Below, one piece after another: positions 54,827-64,000 of a DNA stretch of 64,000 bases; position 1 is the stretch's first letter, and the number at the start of each line of letters is the position of its first letter. The stretch covers positions 1 to 64,000 of the forward strand of contig VCJN01003490.1 of the NCBI GenBank assembly GCA_006384855.1. The letters run 5' to 3'. A program made the translations under genes and the position numbers. The DNA is from Tetraselmis striata. Lineage: Eukaryota; Chlorophyta; Chlorodendrophyceae; Chlorodendrales; Chlorodendraceae. The notes below the pieces were generated by a model, which saw only the letters and a list, made by a program, of their open reading frames with translations, was not told the origin of the DNA and made no database searches.

Positions 54827-55886
54827 TCAACCTCTTCCCCCTCGCGCCGTTCCACCTGTTTTTTTTTGGCTTGGGAAGGGACTTCTGGAGGAAATTTCTC
54901 ACCGTGCAGGGCCACATTGGATTCCGAGCTATGAAGCAGGAAGACCGGCGCCAGGCTTTAGTCCCGATACCCAGCAACTTTGAACGCGGGTTGCGCCCTT
55001 CGTTTGCAGTGTCCAAGAATCGAAAGGTAACCCCCCCCCCCCCCCCCCCCCCCCCCGGGCGTGGGCGTGGGCGTGGGCGTGACGGCATTCCCCTCCATGC
55101 ATGACTGCAGGGTCAGGCAAGGTGACGGTGCAGCCCGGCTGGGTCATGGAGGACTGCTTGCACCACATGGAAACGTTTTCCATTCTTAACGCCGGTCCGC
55201 TCCTCGAGGAGGCCCGGGTGAAGGCGATCATGCCCGAGAAGGAGCTCGCGTCCCCAGCGGTGGTGCGTTCGGTGTCACGACTGGCGGTGCTTGGGCACAT
55301 GTACAAGCGCCTGCAAGGAGCTGCGTGGTTCGTCACGCGGTGGGGGTTGCAGAATGTGGTGACGGAGGAGGACGGCCCCGAGCGCAAGGCGCAGGTGGAC
55401 GCGCTCACTAGGGAGGGGAGGACTCGATACCCAGCGCGGCGCCAAGGCGCGGCGGCCGGGGCAGCGCGGCGCCAAGGCGCGGCGGCCGGGGCAGCGCGGC
55501 GCCAAGGCGCGGCGGCCGGGGCAGCGCGGCGCCAAGGCGCGGCGGCCGGGGCAGCGCGGCGCCAAGGCGCGGCGGCCGGGGCAGCGCGGCGCCAAGGCGC
55601 GGCGGCCGGGGCAGCGCGGCGCCAAGGCGCGGCGGCCGGGGCAGCGCGGCGCCAAGACAGCGCATACATCGGAATCGGCGGAAAGGGATGCATTACATGT
55701 TGTGGACGGCAGCCGCTGAAAACTATGCGGTCATGCCGCAACAACCCCAGCACTGGCTTCTGGATACCTCTGATCTGGCTGGCGGCGGCGGGCTGCGGGA
55801 TGCAGGGCCGCATGACTGAGGTGGCGGTGCTGGTGAGCCCGGAGAATCTGCATGCGGCGGAGGCGGCGCAGCCGCATAGGCACTAG
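54827..55886 (+). CDS. Unrecognised CACTA-borne protein with an RRQGAAAGAA minisatellite
   Basis: Two exons seem joined: a stretch to 55029 (FWRKFLTVQGHIGFRAMKQE, PSNFERGLRPSFAVSKNRK), then a GT-AG intron with a 26-nt C tract, then from 55123 (VTVQPGWVMEDCLHHMETFS, MPEKELASPAVVRSVSRLA, LQGAAWFVTRWGL). The second part contains seven copies of a 10-residue repeat and closes at 55886. The exon start near 54827 is open. No known domain was recognised; the helical, Trp-rich stretch before the repeats could be transposase-related, which is inference from location only. Confidence 0.35.
55435..55655 (+). repeat. 30-bp coding minisatellite, about 7 copies
   Basis: The unit GCCAAGGCGCGGCGGCCGGG plus GCAGCGCGGC is repeated perfectly from about 55441 to 55650, with partial copies at both edges. 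It encodes RRQGAAAGAA in frame. Perfect identity indicates recent expansion. Confidence 0.95.
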
Positions 55887-56250
55887 ACAATGCTCTGAAG
55901 CGAGCCCCAATTGTCTGCCCAGCGCCTGCCCCAATGTAACGCACCAGCTTGGCAGCAATTGGCAGCTCTTTTGCCCCCCCTCCACCCCACAGACACACTA
56001 CCAATACCAGTTTCTCATCCCGGCGGGCAGTTGATGCGTATACCCAGGCTTGTGCGTCCGCGGTGCGGGGGGGGGGGGGGGGGGGAATCACTATAGCTAA
56101 GCTAGTGATGTGAGATATGAGTGCAGCAACAGATATTGTGCAAGATATAATACGATGGCATGCAAGCGGGTCCCCGCTCTTCCACAATCATTGGCCCTGC
56201 TCCCTCTTGCCCCGCCCCCGGTGCGCTTTAGCTGCTCTCAGCATCCCGAG

Positions 56251-56568
56251 TGGGATGGGCGGGGCAGCGGTTGCTACCGAGTGAGGCGTAGCATCGTTTG
56301 CAGTAGCAACGCAGCCTTTCCGGTGTGACGCCGCCTGGATGTAACCCAGCAGTACGCGCAAAGTGCAAGTGCAAGCTGCTGATGGCGGGGATCCCGCGCG
56401 CGGGGGGGGGGGGGGGGGGGGGGGGCAGCGGCTGTGGGATAGGCAGGGCAGCGGTTGCTACCGAGTGAGGCGTAGCATCGTTTGCAGTAGCAACGCAGCC
56501 TTTCCGGTTGCATAGTGTGACACCGCTTGGATGTAACCCAGCAGTACGCGCAAAGTGCAAGTGTTACA
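56251..56568. repeat. Duplicated 120-bp segment separated by a G tract
   Basis: GGGGCAGCGGTTGCTACCGA...CAGTACGCGCAAAGTGCAAGTG occurs at about 56260-56368 and 56446-56562. The second copy has a 10-bp insertion, and a run of about 25 G lies between the copies (56401-56425). Confidence 0.8.
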
Positions 56569-56605
56569 CGTCCGTTTGCCCCGCCCAATGACATTGCGCC
56601 CGACC

Positions 56606-57358
56606 TCACTGACGGCATGTCTCGCTCTCCTTCAGCTCCTGGGCCGTCCGCCGCCTCACCCTGCGCACCCTACCAGCCGCGCGTGCCTTCTCGGAAGCCT
56701 CACACACGGCGGCGCGAGTCGCGTCGTGGAACGCGTCCCTGACATGGCGGAACTCCGCCCTCACCGTGGCCGTGGTCGGGCAGAGGACTGCCCGCTGATG
56801 GGTCGCCATGCATGGGTACTTGGGGCCGCACAAAGCCGGGGTGCCGTCGCAGCAACACTCCCAGTCCGTCCGTTGGCCGCAGTCCACGCATGACGGGCGT
56901 CCGGCCAGGACACGCACATGATAGTGCATGTGGCCGCCTTCCGCCACTGCTCGTAGTGCTCCGGTCAACATGGCGACGAGCAAGTCGGCATGTCCCGCAG
57001 GTGGCTGCGGGGCGGGTGGCGCGAGCGCAGCCTCGCTCGCCTCGACAACCCCCTCAGCCCGATCAGTCGCCTCGACCACGGCCTCCTCCGCCTCCTGACG
57101 CGGCGCACCAGGCGCATCATCGTCGCCTGGCAGGGCGTCCCCCCCCGCAACGGCGCCGTCGGCGGTGGCCGACGCCGTCGTGGCGGGGTGTTGTGAGGAG
57201 GTGGCCCTAGACATAGGTGGGGCCGGCACCGCCATGTGTTGCTCCACATGCGGTGCGGTTCCTGACGCGACAGCTCCGTCGCACCAGTACCGGCGCCGGC
57301 ACCCCACGCCTGCTGGGATTACCACCAACCGGCATGTTTCCTTCGGGAGGCGGTTCAT
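56606..57358 (-). CDS. piggyBac-like C-terminal zinc-ribbon protein in the CACTA element
   Basis: 250-aa minus-strand frame starting MNRLPKETCRLV. The N-terminal half is Ala/Pro/Glu-rich. Residues about 140-190 hold H-x-H...CVDC...WECCC...ALC...C-x3-H, resembling the Cys/His ribbon that closes piggyBac transposases, followed by an Arg-rich tail (RAAGRVRRVRRRTAQE). No piggyBac DDD core is seen, and the element's ends are not TTAA-type. It may be an accessory DNA-binding protein or the last exon of a diverged transposase. Confidence 0.4.
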   Translation of the reverse strand: MNRLPKETCRLVVIPAGVGCRRRYWCDGAVASGTAPHVEQHMAVPAPPMSRATSSQHPATTASATADGAVAGGDALPGDDDAPGAPRQEAEEAVVEATDRAEGVVEASEAALAPPAPQPPAGHADLLVAMLTGALRAVAEGGHMHYHVRVLAGRPSCVDCGQRTDWECCCDGTPALCGPKYPCMATHQRAVLCPTTATVRAEFRHVRDAFHDATRAAVCEASEKARAAGRVRRVRRRTAQELKESETCRQ

Positions 57359-57538
57359 CCGCGTCGGAGGTTAGCGGCGGTGCCTGTGTGGGTGTGAATA
57401 CTGCCCGGCCATTAGGGCTCCCGCCGCCTGCCGCTCCGCCGACCCAAGCCGCGGCGTGTGCTGCGCCCCGCATAGTCGCCTCGAATATAATATACATGAC
57501 GCGGGGACGGGGGGGGGGGGGGGATTCGTGCGTTTCGT

Positions 57539-57841
57539 ATGTCGGCGGAAAGGCGTGCGAAGCTGCGGCTGGCGAAGGTGGTGGAAATAAGCGTGGCGGC
57601 GTCGGCGGCGTATTACCGTGCGTGCATGCGTGCGCAACCCCGCGGCAGCAAGCGCCGGACTCGGCGTGTGCCGGCGGCAGAGCTGCGAAGCCATGGACAC
57701 GGTACGGGATGCCAAGTCTGGCTAAGCAACTGCCGAGGCTGGCGGCTTAACCCCCATGTCCGGCGGTTAAGGGACGGAAAGTGCGTAGAAGTTGATCGGC
57801 AAAGCGGGCATATAAGCCTGGCTGTGCTAGGTTCCTATTAA
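57539..57841 (+). CDS. Small basic ORF, unknown
   Basis: 100 aa, MSAERRAKLRLAKVVEISVA..., rich in Arg/Ala/Cys. No domain recognised. The first 60 residues are strongly basic and could bind nucleic acid. It is included because it lies inside the CACTA element with no overlapping better frame; coding status is unproven. Confidence 0.2.
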   Translation: MSAERRAKLRLAKVVEISVAASAAYYRACMRAQPRGSKRRTRRVPAAELRSHGHGTGCQVWLSNCRGWRLNPHVRRLRDGKCVEVDRQSGHISLAVLGSY

Positions 57842-58229
57842 GTAATGGCGGTTTGTGCTAAGTAATTCGTAGGGGTGGACCATGCAGCGCAGGTAGGGGG
57901 CGGTATAAATGAGGCCGGGCACATATACTGCTCCACGAAACGACACTGTCGCACGTGTAGTTGAATAGACGCCCCCCCCCCCCCCCCCCCCCCCCCGCCG
58001 GGTCGGCCCGCCGGGTCGGCCCGCCGACCCGCCACGGCATGTAATATCTGTCATGCATCGCCGGGGTATGTGTGAGTGGATGCCCCGCCGCCAACCCCCC
58101 CCCCCCCCCCCCCCCCCCCCCATTTACACTTGTGCACTCATTAAGTTTGGGCTGGTTTCGGAGCAGTACATGTACGTATGTATATACATACAATGGAACG
58201 TAGGACCTGCGCGGAAAGAGGCGGGGCTG

Positions 58230-59346
58230 GCGGAGTGCGTTGGGGGTGCGTAGAGTAGCGTGTTGGTGAGATTCGGGGTGCATCGGACGCCGGATGCCCA
58301 TCCACCCAGCGTAAAAGACGCGTACGTAATATTCACACTATATATATTCACACGCAAATGTGTGAAAACCGGACATTCCGTGCCGGATGGGTGGGAATAC
58401 GGCGTCCGATGCAGCCAAAACCCCAGCACCACGCTATTCTATGCACCGCCAATGCACTCCGCCAGCACCGCCTCATTCTCTGTCGATTTCGAAAACGCCT
58501 TCACATTATCCACCGCTAATTGCAATTGCCACCGTGTAATGTTGTCACGATGTGCGCACACAACAACACTTACTACCGGTTCCGACGCGGATGGAGGCGA
58601 GGCTTGCGGAGTGCGTTGGGGGTGCGTAGAGTAGCGTGCTGCAAATAATTGGGGTGCATCGGACGCCGGATGCCCATCCACCCGGCGTAAAAGACGCGTA
58701 ATATTCACACTTTATTAACACACAAATGTGTGAAAACCGGACATTCCGTGCCGGATGGGTGGGAATACGGTGTCCGATGCAGCCAAAACCCCAGCACCAC
58801 GCTATTCTATGCACCGCCAATGCACTCCGCCAGCACCGCCTCATTCTCTGTCGATTTCGAAAACGCCTTCACATTATCCACCGCTAATTGCAATTGCCAC
58901 CGTGTAATATGTTGTCACGATGTGCGCACACAACAACACTTACTACCGGTTCCGACGCGGATGGAGGCGAGGCTTGCGGAGTGCGTTGGGGGTGCGTAGA
59001 GTAGCGTGCTGCAAATAATTGGGGTGCATCGGACGCCGGATGCCCATCCACCCGGCGTAAAAGACGCGTAATATTCACACTTTATTAACACACAAATGTG
59101 TAAAAACCGGACATTCCGTGCCGGATGGGTGAGAATACGGCGTCCGATGCAGCCAAAACCCCAGCAACACGCTATTCTATGCACCGCCAATGCACTCCGC
59201 CAGCACCGCCTCATTCTCTGTCGATTTCGAAAACGCCTTCACATTATCCACCGCTAATAATTGCAATTGCCACCGTGTAATGTTGTCACGATGTGCGCAC
59301 ACAACAACACTTACTACCGGTTCCGACGCGGATGGAGGCGAGGCTT
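58230..59346. repeat. Three tandem 370-bp units with internal inverted arms
   Basis: Units start with GCGGAGTGCGTTGGGGGTGC at 58230, 58606 and 58976, and a variant start occurs at 59347 (spacing 376, 370, 371). In each unit the segment GCATCGGACGCCGGATG...CATCCACCC is an imperfect reverse complement of GCCGGATGGGTGGGAATACGG-GTCCGATGC, so each unit can fold into a large hairpin. Both strands are open over about 90 codons, but the pattern fits structure rather than protein. Confidence 0.9.
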
Positions 59347-59859
59347 GCGGAGTGCACTGGCGGTGCACAGACTAGCGGGAGACTAGATCCATTGTCGCTT
59401 ATTTACAAGGACGGGCGGTGCTGCCAGACCTGATCGTCTACGGCCGATATAATATTCACACTATATTAACATCGGTGCACACCGCCGCACACCGCCGCAC
59501 ACCGCCGCACAACGATGCGCGCGCACATTCGTCGCACACATTATCCCGGATTCACTCGCCGTATCCATTACGCCGTGCTACTTCAACAATAAACATTGCG
59601 AAATTACACCGACACAATGCCGCACCGACTAGCTCTTGACAATACGTGCATATAAATAGTAGTGGCGCGCTGCTCCTCGCCGCCGATGTGTCGTTGACTG
59701 CTGCGGAAGGCGGTCGTCGACTGGGTGTTAGTTTCTCCACCTCGGCCGCCCCCCCCCCCCCCCCCCCCCCCCCCCCCCTTCACCGCTCACAGCGCCATGG
59801 CCGACCTCGCCCCCCCGGGCAAAAGTGGGCGGCGAGCCTTGTTGTCTCGCGTGTCCGCG

Positions 59860-60085
59860 CCGCCGGCATCGAGGAGGACGAGAAAGACATGAGGAAACGC
59901 GTGACAAGGTGGGCGCGCAACAAAACACTCCATCCTCCACATTAGCACGCACCCACTCGTGGCTAACTTGTGCCGCGCGCAGGTTCGTCCGGGAGCGCCG
60001 TAAGGCCCACCTCAACGCCAAGGCTTCCACAGTGCCAGCGGCGCAATTCGTGGTGGCCGAGGAGGCCGCATCCTCAGCCGCTTAA
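59860..60085 (+). CDS. Two-exon basic ORF near the right end of the CACTA element
   Basis: An exon reading EEDEKDMRKRVT ends at an AAG|GTGGGC donor (about 59910). It joins in phase after a CGCGCAG acceptor (about 59982) to RFVRERRKAHLNAKAS...VVAEEAASSAA with a TAA stop at 60083-60085. The helical, highly charged content is typical of a DNA-binding accessory protein. The upstream start is unclear because of a C tract at 59751-59778. Confidence 0.3.
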
Positions 60086-60103
60086 AGGCGAAACGATTGT
60101 GGC

Positions 60104-60379
60104 TTGTTGTGGGTGTCTGGGCACAGGGGGCGTCCCGACGCGAAGGTAAGGAAGCTCATGGCGGCGTCGTCGACGGCACAGCCTCCCGGGGTGGTGAAGA
60201 CACTGAGGGATGACAAGAAGCGGAAGAGGCCAGTGAAGAAACGCCGAGGTAAGAAACTGACGGTCGCGGAGTCGGAGGCGCAGGCGCAGGCGGAGGCGGA
60301 GGCGGAGGCGGAGGCGGAGGCAGCGAGATCGTCGAAGCGGAGGGTCCCCCGGGCACGCAAGAACAAGAACAAGCAGTAG
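60104..60379 (+). CDS. Small Lys/Arg-rich ORF with an AEAE repeat
   Basis: 91 aa. Clustered basic runs (KKRKRPVKKRRGKK and SSKRRVPRARKNKNK) flank an (Ala-Glu)n stretch encoded by GGCGGA repeats. It would be a nuclear, nucleic-acid-binding peptide if expressed. No family recognised. Confidence 0.3.
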   Translation: MLWVSGHRGRPDAKVRKLMAASSTAQPPGVVKTLRDDKKRKRPVKKRRGKKLTVAESEAQAQAEAEAEAEAEAARSSKRRVPRARKNKNKQ

Positions 60380-61074
60380 CCCCCGCCCCCTTACCCCCCT
60401 CCCCTCACTCCCCCGGCGGGAGCGGCGGGGGGGGGGGGGGGGGGGGGCGCGGGGGCGGCGGGGGGACCACGCCCGCCCGCCCCCCCCCCCCCCCCGCCGG
60501 GCCACATTCCCCGATGGCAGCTGTCGCGAATATTGTAATTCAATCATTCTTCGGCAAACCGCTGCCTGCCCCCGCCCTCCCCCTCGCGAATATTTATGTA
60601 ACGTGAGCACTCTTTGGCAAAACATGGCAGCCAAACCGCCCATCTGATGACCTTTGATCGGACGGCTGGCAGGCCCGTTCAGCAGTACTAGCTATAATGT
60701 ACACAAAATTCCCCACTTTGGCCGAATAGTACGGCTGAGATTTGCGCTCCCATGTACTAATAGTCGTAGTTATCCACAGGACCACTCTCCATCGTGCCCG
60801 GGTACCGGGTACCGGGTACTAGATACCCGGTACCGGCGTAATAAATATATCGCGTACTACCCGGTACTACACGGACAACCTTGTACCTTGTACGTCAGTG
60901 CCATGTACGCTTCACCGGGCTGGTACGACTACCAGAATGATGACAAAAAGGATTTATCGCCCGCCGGCAATAACGCCGGATGTACTCGCACGTAACTGGA
61001 TGGACGTGCCGCCACCAGCAGCAGCCTTCACGGATAAATAATAGTCGCTAGTAGTAGTGCTTCGTCACCTGTAT

Positions 61075-61096
61075 GTCACATCTGAATCTCACAGTG
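61075..61096 (-). repeat. Right terminal inverted repeat of the CACTA element
   Basis: Exact inverse of 53343-53364, followed by the GTC duplication at 61097-61099. Confidence 0.9.
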
Positions 61097-61740
61097 GTCG
61101 GGCATGTGGACGGTGGCCATCCCCACCACGCGGACGGTCATGACTCCTTATGAGTTGCGGGAGATCGCTGTCGGGTACTTATTCTTTCTGCCTAGCCCAT
61201 GCCTGGCCCCGGTGGTTGGGACCGAGCCATATCTTTCTGCCCTCGACAGAGCACAACCCCGTCACTGTAGTCGACCTCTATGGCGACGCCCTCATGAATC
61301 TCCCGGGACATTGAGACGCTCACTTGCATGATGTACATCACGACGCTATCGCAGACGCATGCCGCGATCGCCGTGTCCATGACTTGAGTATCGCTGGGCG
61401 CCGGGAGGTGGACGACTTGTTCCAGCACGCAGTGCCTACTCTCGGCAATACCTTACCTAGGGATGAACTCAAGCTGGCTCGAGAGCGTGCTCGCTTCCAC
61501 ATCAGACGGCGCAAATTCGTCCGCCATCCCGTTGCCGAAGTTGCACAGCACGTCCGTGGATGACCCTCGCATACACGTGCACGCGTGGCCCGGACTCTGA
61601 GCCGTGCGCGGGTCAGGCATCCACCCCGCCTCGTGCGGGATGCGGACCGCGTTTAGATGGCTTGATGTGTTGATATTTCAGTGCTGCTTTTCGCGGTGGA
61701 TTATTTGTTACTGGCCTTTTTGTAATTCACACCAGAAGTC
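61097..61740 (+). pseudogene. LINE copy D, part downstream of the CACTA insertion
   Basis: Continues copy D: GMWTVAIPTTRTVMTPYELR, AVGYLFFLPSPCLAPVVG, then after frame changes HDAIADACRDRRVHDLS and VDDLFQHAVPTLGNTLPRDE, paralleling copy C. It ends with TTTTTGTAATTCACACCAG near 61735, the family's 3' end. Confidence 0.6.
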
Positions 61741-61859
61741 GCAAACGTAGAGCTGACGACCAAGACCATGAGGATCCTAAATCCTTAACCACATTCACTT
61801 AACCTACGGAAGTCATCGTAGCGACTTGATTTAGGATAGGCAGGCTCCTTAGGCGTTCC

Positions 61860-64000
61860 TACTCGTAAGTGATTCCGGCACAATCCTTAATTCTCAATCC
61901 CCAATAATCTAAGTAGAAAGGACAAAGATATGGCCAAACACGATGACATACATGTTTCAAGGGCGGTAGGCAGGGAGGAAGGGCGCAAGCTATAGCCGAA
62001 AAGTGAGCAGGCTTAGTTACACGGAAGGGCGGGGTACTTGCGGCAAAGAGCCACAAAATCTTGTGAGTGCAATGTGAGTACAATGTACTGTGGGGATGGG
62101 ACATGCTACTGGTAGCCTTGAATTACGGACCGCGGGTAGCCGGGCACGCCAGTGCGACTACCGAGCCTAGCAAAATAGTGGCGATTACACGGTAGATACG
62201 GCGATTACAAGCCCATTCCGTTGGGAAAATCACGATTACGGGCCATTATAGTGTACTTACGAGACAGGCTCGGAGGCTAGTGAAGAGGGGAGGAGGGCGG
62301 GTTGTGCGGGCATGAGGCATGCACAAACTAAGAGAATGGTCCAGTCTAGCGGACGACGATAATTATATGGTTTCAGAACATTTGATGGGTACGGGGGTGA
62401 CCGCTGTTTTCGCCGTGGGCGGCACGCAAAGTGCCGTACATCGGCTTCTCAGTCAGTGCTGAAGCACCAGGACTGCCCGTGGTCGATTACCGGCGTGACG
62501 TCGAGACCGTGGGCAGCTGGTCTTGATCCCCGCATACCCTAGGTGCATGGAGGGCAAAAGGAAACCCCAAGAACACAGCTCTAAACATTCCAAGGGAGGT
62601 AGGCATGGAGGATTAGCCACCTCGGTCTTCAGGGCGGCGGAGCAGGGGCGGCGGGGCGGCGCCCGACGGAGCGGGGGCGCTGTCGAGTAGGCGGCAAAGG
62701 ACCACATGGGGGAGAGCCAGCCGAACAGACTAAGAGCGGCGGCGCGGGTAGGAACTGTTGTTGGGTCGATGTAATCGTTGATTCCTGCAGTATTGCGGGC
62801 CCAACCGCCCTATTGGCAGATTTTGTCCAGGGGCACGCATGCTGCGTTTGCGCTAGACGCGGCGCCCTTCCGTAGCCGAGTGCGAGGTTCACACTACGAA
62901 TATTTCGGACGGGTGTGTGTGTGTGTGTGGCGCGGGGGGGGGGGGGGGGGTGGCTCGATTGATGTGGCCGACAACCCGTTTCAGCTAATCGCTGAGGGTG
63001 GAGGCATTCCATGTAAGGAGTCGGGGTAGTCATGTCCCCGGGGAGCGCCCATAATAATCGGTAAGGTTGCTTGTCGGAGGGCGGGGCTGCCCCGAACGCC
63101 GCGTCGCGGTAAGTACTGAAGCGGCGGAGAACGGTTGTGAGTCCACGTGGGCACGGCGGTGGCAGGTATCTGAAGTAGGGGCTATAACTTGTCTCGACGC
63201 TTGCGATGTCCTCCCTTCTCGCGGTTGACGAAGAGGGTGATGTTGTGGGTGCCCACGGCCATGTCGTGGAGTCGGCATGAGACGCGGAACTCACGCCGCG
63301 GGAGTGAAAAATAAATGTTGAACATGCCGCGGCGCCCTCGCGGAGGATGGTGCCGTAGCCGTGGGTGGCTAGAGGAAGGGTAGCAAGATCGGCAAGGATG
63401 TCGATGATGACGTCGCATGGAAGGGGGGCGCGCCGCAGCTCCTCGCTAGCCTTGAGCCCACGGATTTGAAGCGCTCGCTTCATGTCGCCGATGGCCGGGC
63501 ATGTGGCCGGGGCGTCATCCCGTCTGGTGTGACGAGGGAAGGTGTTGATGGCCGGGAGGTAGGGTTGCAGAGATCCGGCGCCGATGGTGCCGCGCTCCGC
63601 AATCCAGGCGAGGTAGCGCACGCAGATAGACTCGGTGCAGTTCCAGGGGGGGGGGGGGGGGTGCGTTCCTCGTTGATGCATAACTCGGGGAAGGGGCGAA
63701 TCTTGCTTGTTGGTGGAGTATGTGCTACTTGTGAGCGAAGGGGTCAACAGATCGAGCACCTTGGCGCCCTAGTCGTTTGTGCCGTAGAGGGCCTCGATGC
63801 TGCCTCGAATGAGCTCGCTCTAGGGGGGCCTTCGCTTTGGCGTCGGCGATGAAGTCGGCATGTGTCTTCGTGGTGGCTGCGCCACCGGACGCGTCGGAAC
63901 GTGCCGTACGTTGCTACCGGGCTTGAGGATGGTGCTCGCCGGATGGTGACGACATGACCCGGTGCAGCACAAAGTTGATGCCGTAACGGCAAGGTATTGT
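61860..64000 (-). mobile_element. Third DIRS/Ngaro-like element (C), 5' part beyond window
   Basis: Minus-strand element with its 3' end at the left. Two related segments, about 62510-62710 (B1-like) and 61870-62055 (B2-like), share AAGGG.GGTAGGCA-GGAGGA and GGCGGCAAAG, bracketing an A2-like spacer. The recombinase gene lies to the right and the rest runs off the window edge. Confidence 0.55.
62629..63992 (-). pseudogene. Element C tyrosine recombinase, frame-broken
   Basis: Minus-strand reading: LDLLTPSLTSSTY (63759), then after a C tract at 63645-63660 YLAWIAERGTIGAGSLQPYLPAINTF, closely parallel to the recombinase N-domains of A and B. ELRRAPLPCDVIIDILADLA and the ILREGAAACSTFIFHSR stretch follow, where the catalytic Arg would lie. 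Frames change several times, so it is not functional. The final YID-type block could not be placed with certainty. Confidence 0.55.

Larger units (their letters stand above)
53343..61096. mobile_element. CACTA/EnSpm-type DNA transposon, 7754 bp
   Basis: The ends CACTGTGAGATTCAGATG-TGAC (53343-53364) and its exact reverse complement (61075-61096) form perfect 22-bp terminal inverted repeats. The flanks GTC (53340-53342) and GTC (61097-61099) are a 3-bp target duplication. CACTG ends plus 3-bp duplications are diagnostic of the CACTA/EnSpm superfamily. Removing the element and one GTC restores an open LINE reading (LDAASGMWTVAIPT) that matches copy C apart from a small indel. The interior holds several gene fragments, tandem repeats and many G/C tracts, but I could not identify a canonical CACTA transposase, so it may be non-autonomous or carry a diverged one. 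Confidence 0.85.

Noticed and set aside
58230..59346. CRISPR-like array
   Set aside because: Units are about 370 bp without distinct spacers, and the window is eukaryotic.
58260..59375. ORFs in both strands of the 370-bp repeats as genes
   Set aside because: They follow the repeat unit and its inverted arms rather than a codon pattern; no domain found.
53343..61096. piggyBac identity for the 7.75-kb element
   Set aside because: The termini are CACTG with 3-bp GTC duplications, not TTAA.

Overview
The window looks like nuclear DNA of a GC-rich eukaryotic microalga, most likely a green alga (Chlorophyta). The host genes carry many short spliceosomal introns, TGTAA boxes follow several stop codons (the usual green-algal polyadenylation signal), AP-4 and a probably organelle-targeted DnaJ are present, and tyrosine-recombinase retrotransposons of a kind known from algae are abundant. 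The species cannot be named from the sequence alone. All exon models here were built by hand from splice signals, reading phase and family conservation.

Host genes occupy two blocks. Block 1 (about 3.8-19.5 kb) holds an HSL-type alpha/beta hydrolase (+), a secreted cysteine-rich repeat protein (+, two exons) and a 16-exon P4-ATPase lipid flippase (-). Block 2 (about 41.0-50.2 kb) holds an 8-exon DnaJ-type chaperone (+), the 12-exon mu subunit of the AP-4 coat (-) and a possible small organellar membrane protein (-). The exon phases of the three large genes close exactly (1567, 497 and 448 aa). The flippase and AP-4 mu both belong to membrane trafficking, but nothing shows that they are co-regulated.

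The rest is mostly mobile DNA, much of it nested. From 19.7 to 20.3 kb there are a tRNA-derived SINE and two tiny LINE 3' ends. From 20.9 to 27.5 kb lies a decayed Ty3/gypsy element whose integrase ends in a PHD finger. From 27.55 to 32.07 kb lies a DIRS/Ngaro-like element (A). From 33.3 to 40.86 kb there is a three-layer nest: a plus-strand LINE tail split by a minus-strand LINE, which is split by a second DIRS/Ngaro-like element (B). From 50.2 to 61.7 kb two head-to-head LINE 3' fragments occur, the second split by a 7.75-kb CACTA-type DNA transposon with perfect 22-bp inverted repeats and a GTC target duplication. From 61.9 kb to the right edge is a third tyrosine-recombinase element on the minus strand.

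Two genome-style oddities run through the window: about 40 long G or C homopolymer tracts, mostly in introns and often just after the 5' splice site, and an unusually high share of GC-AG introns (about 5 of 34 modelled).
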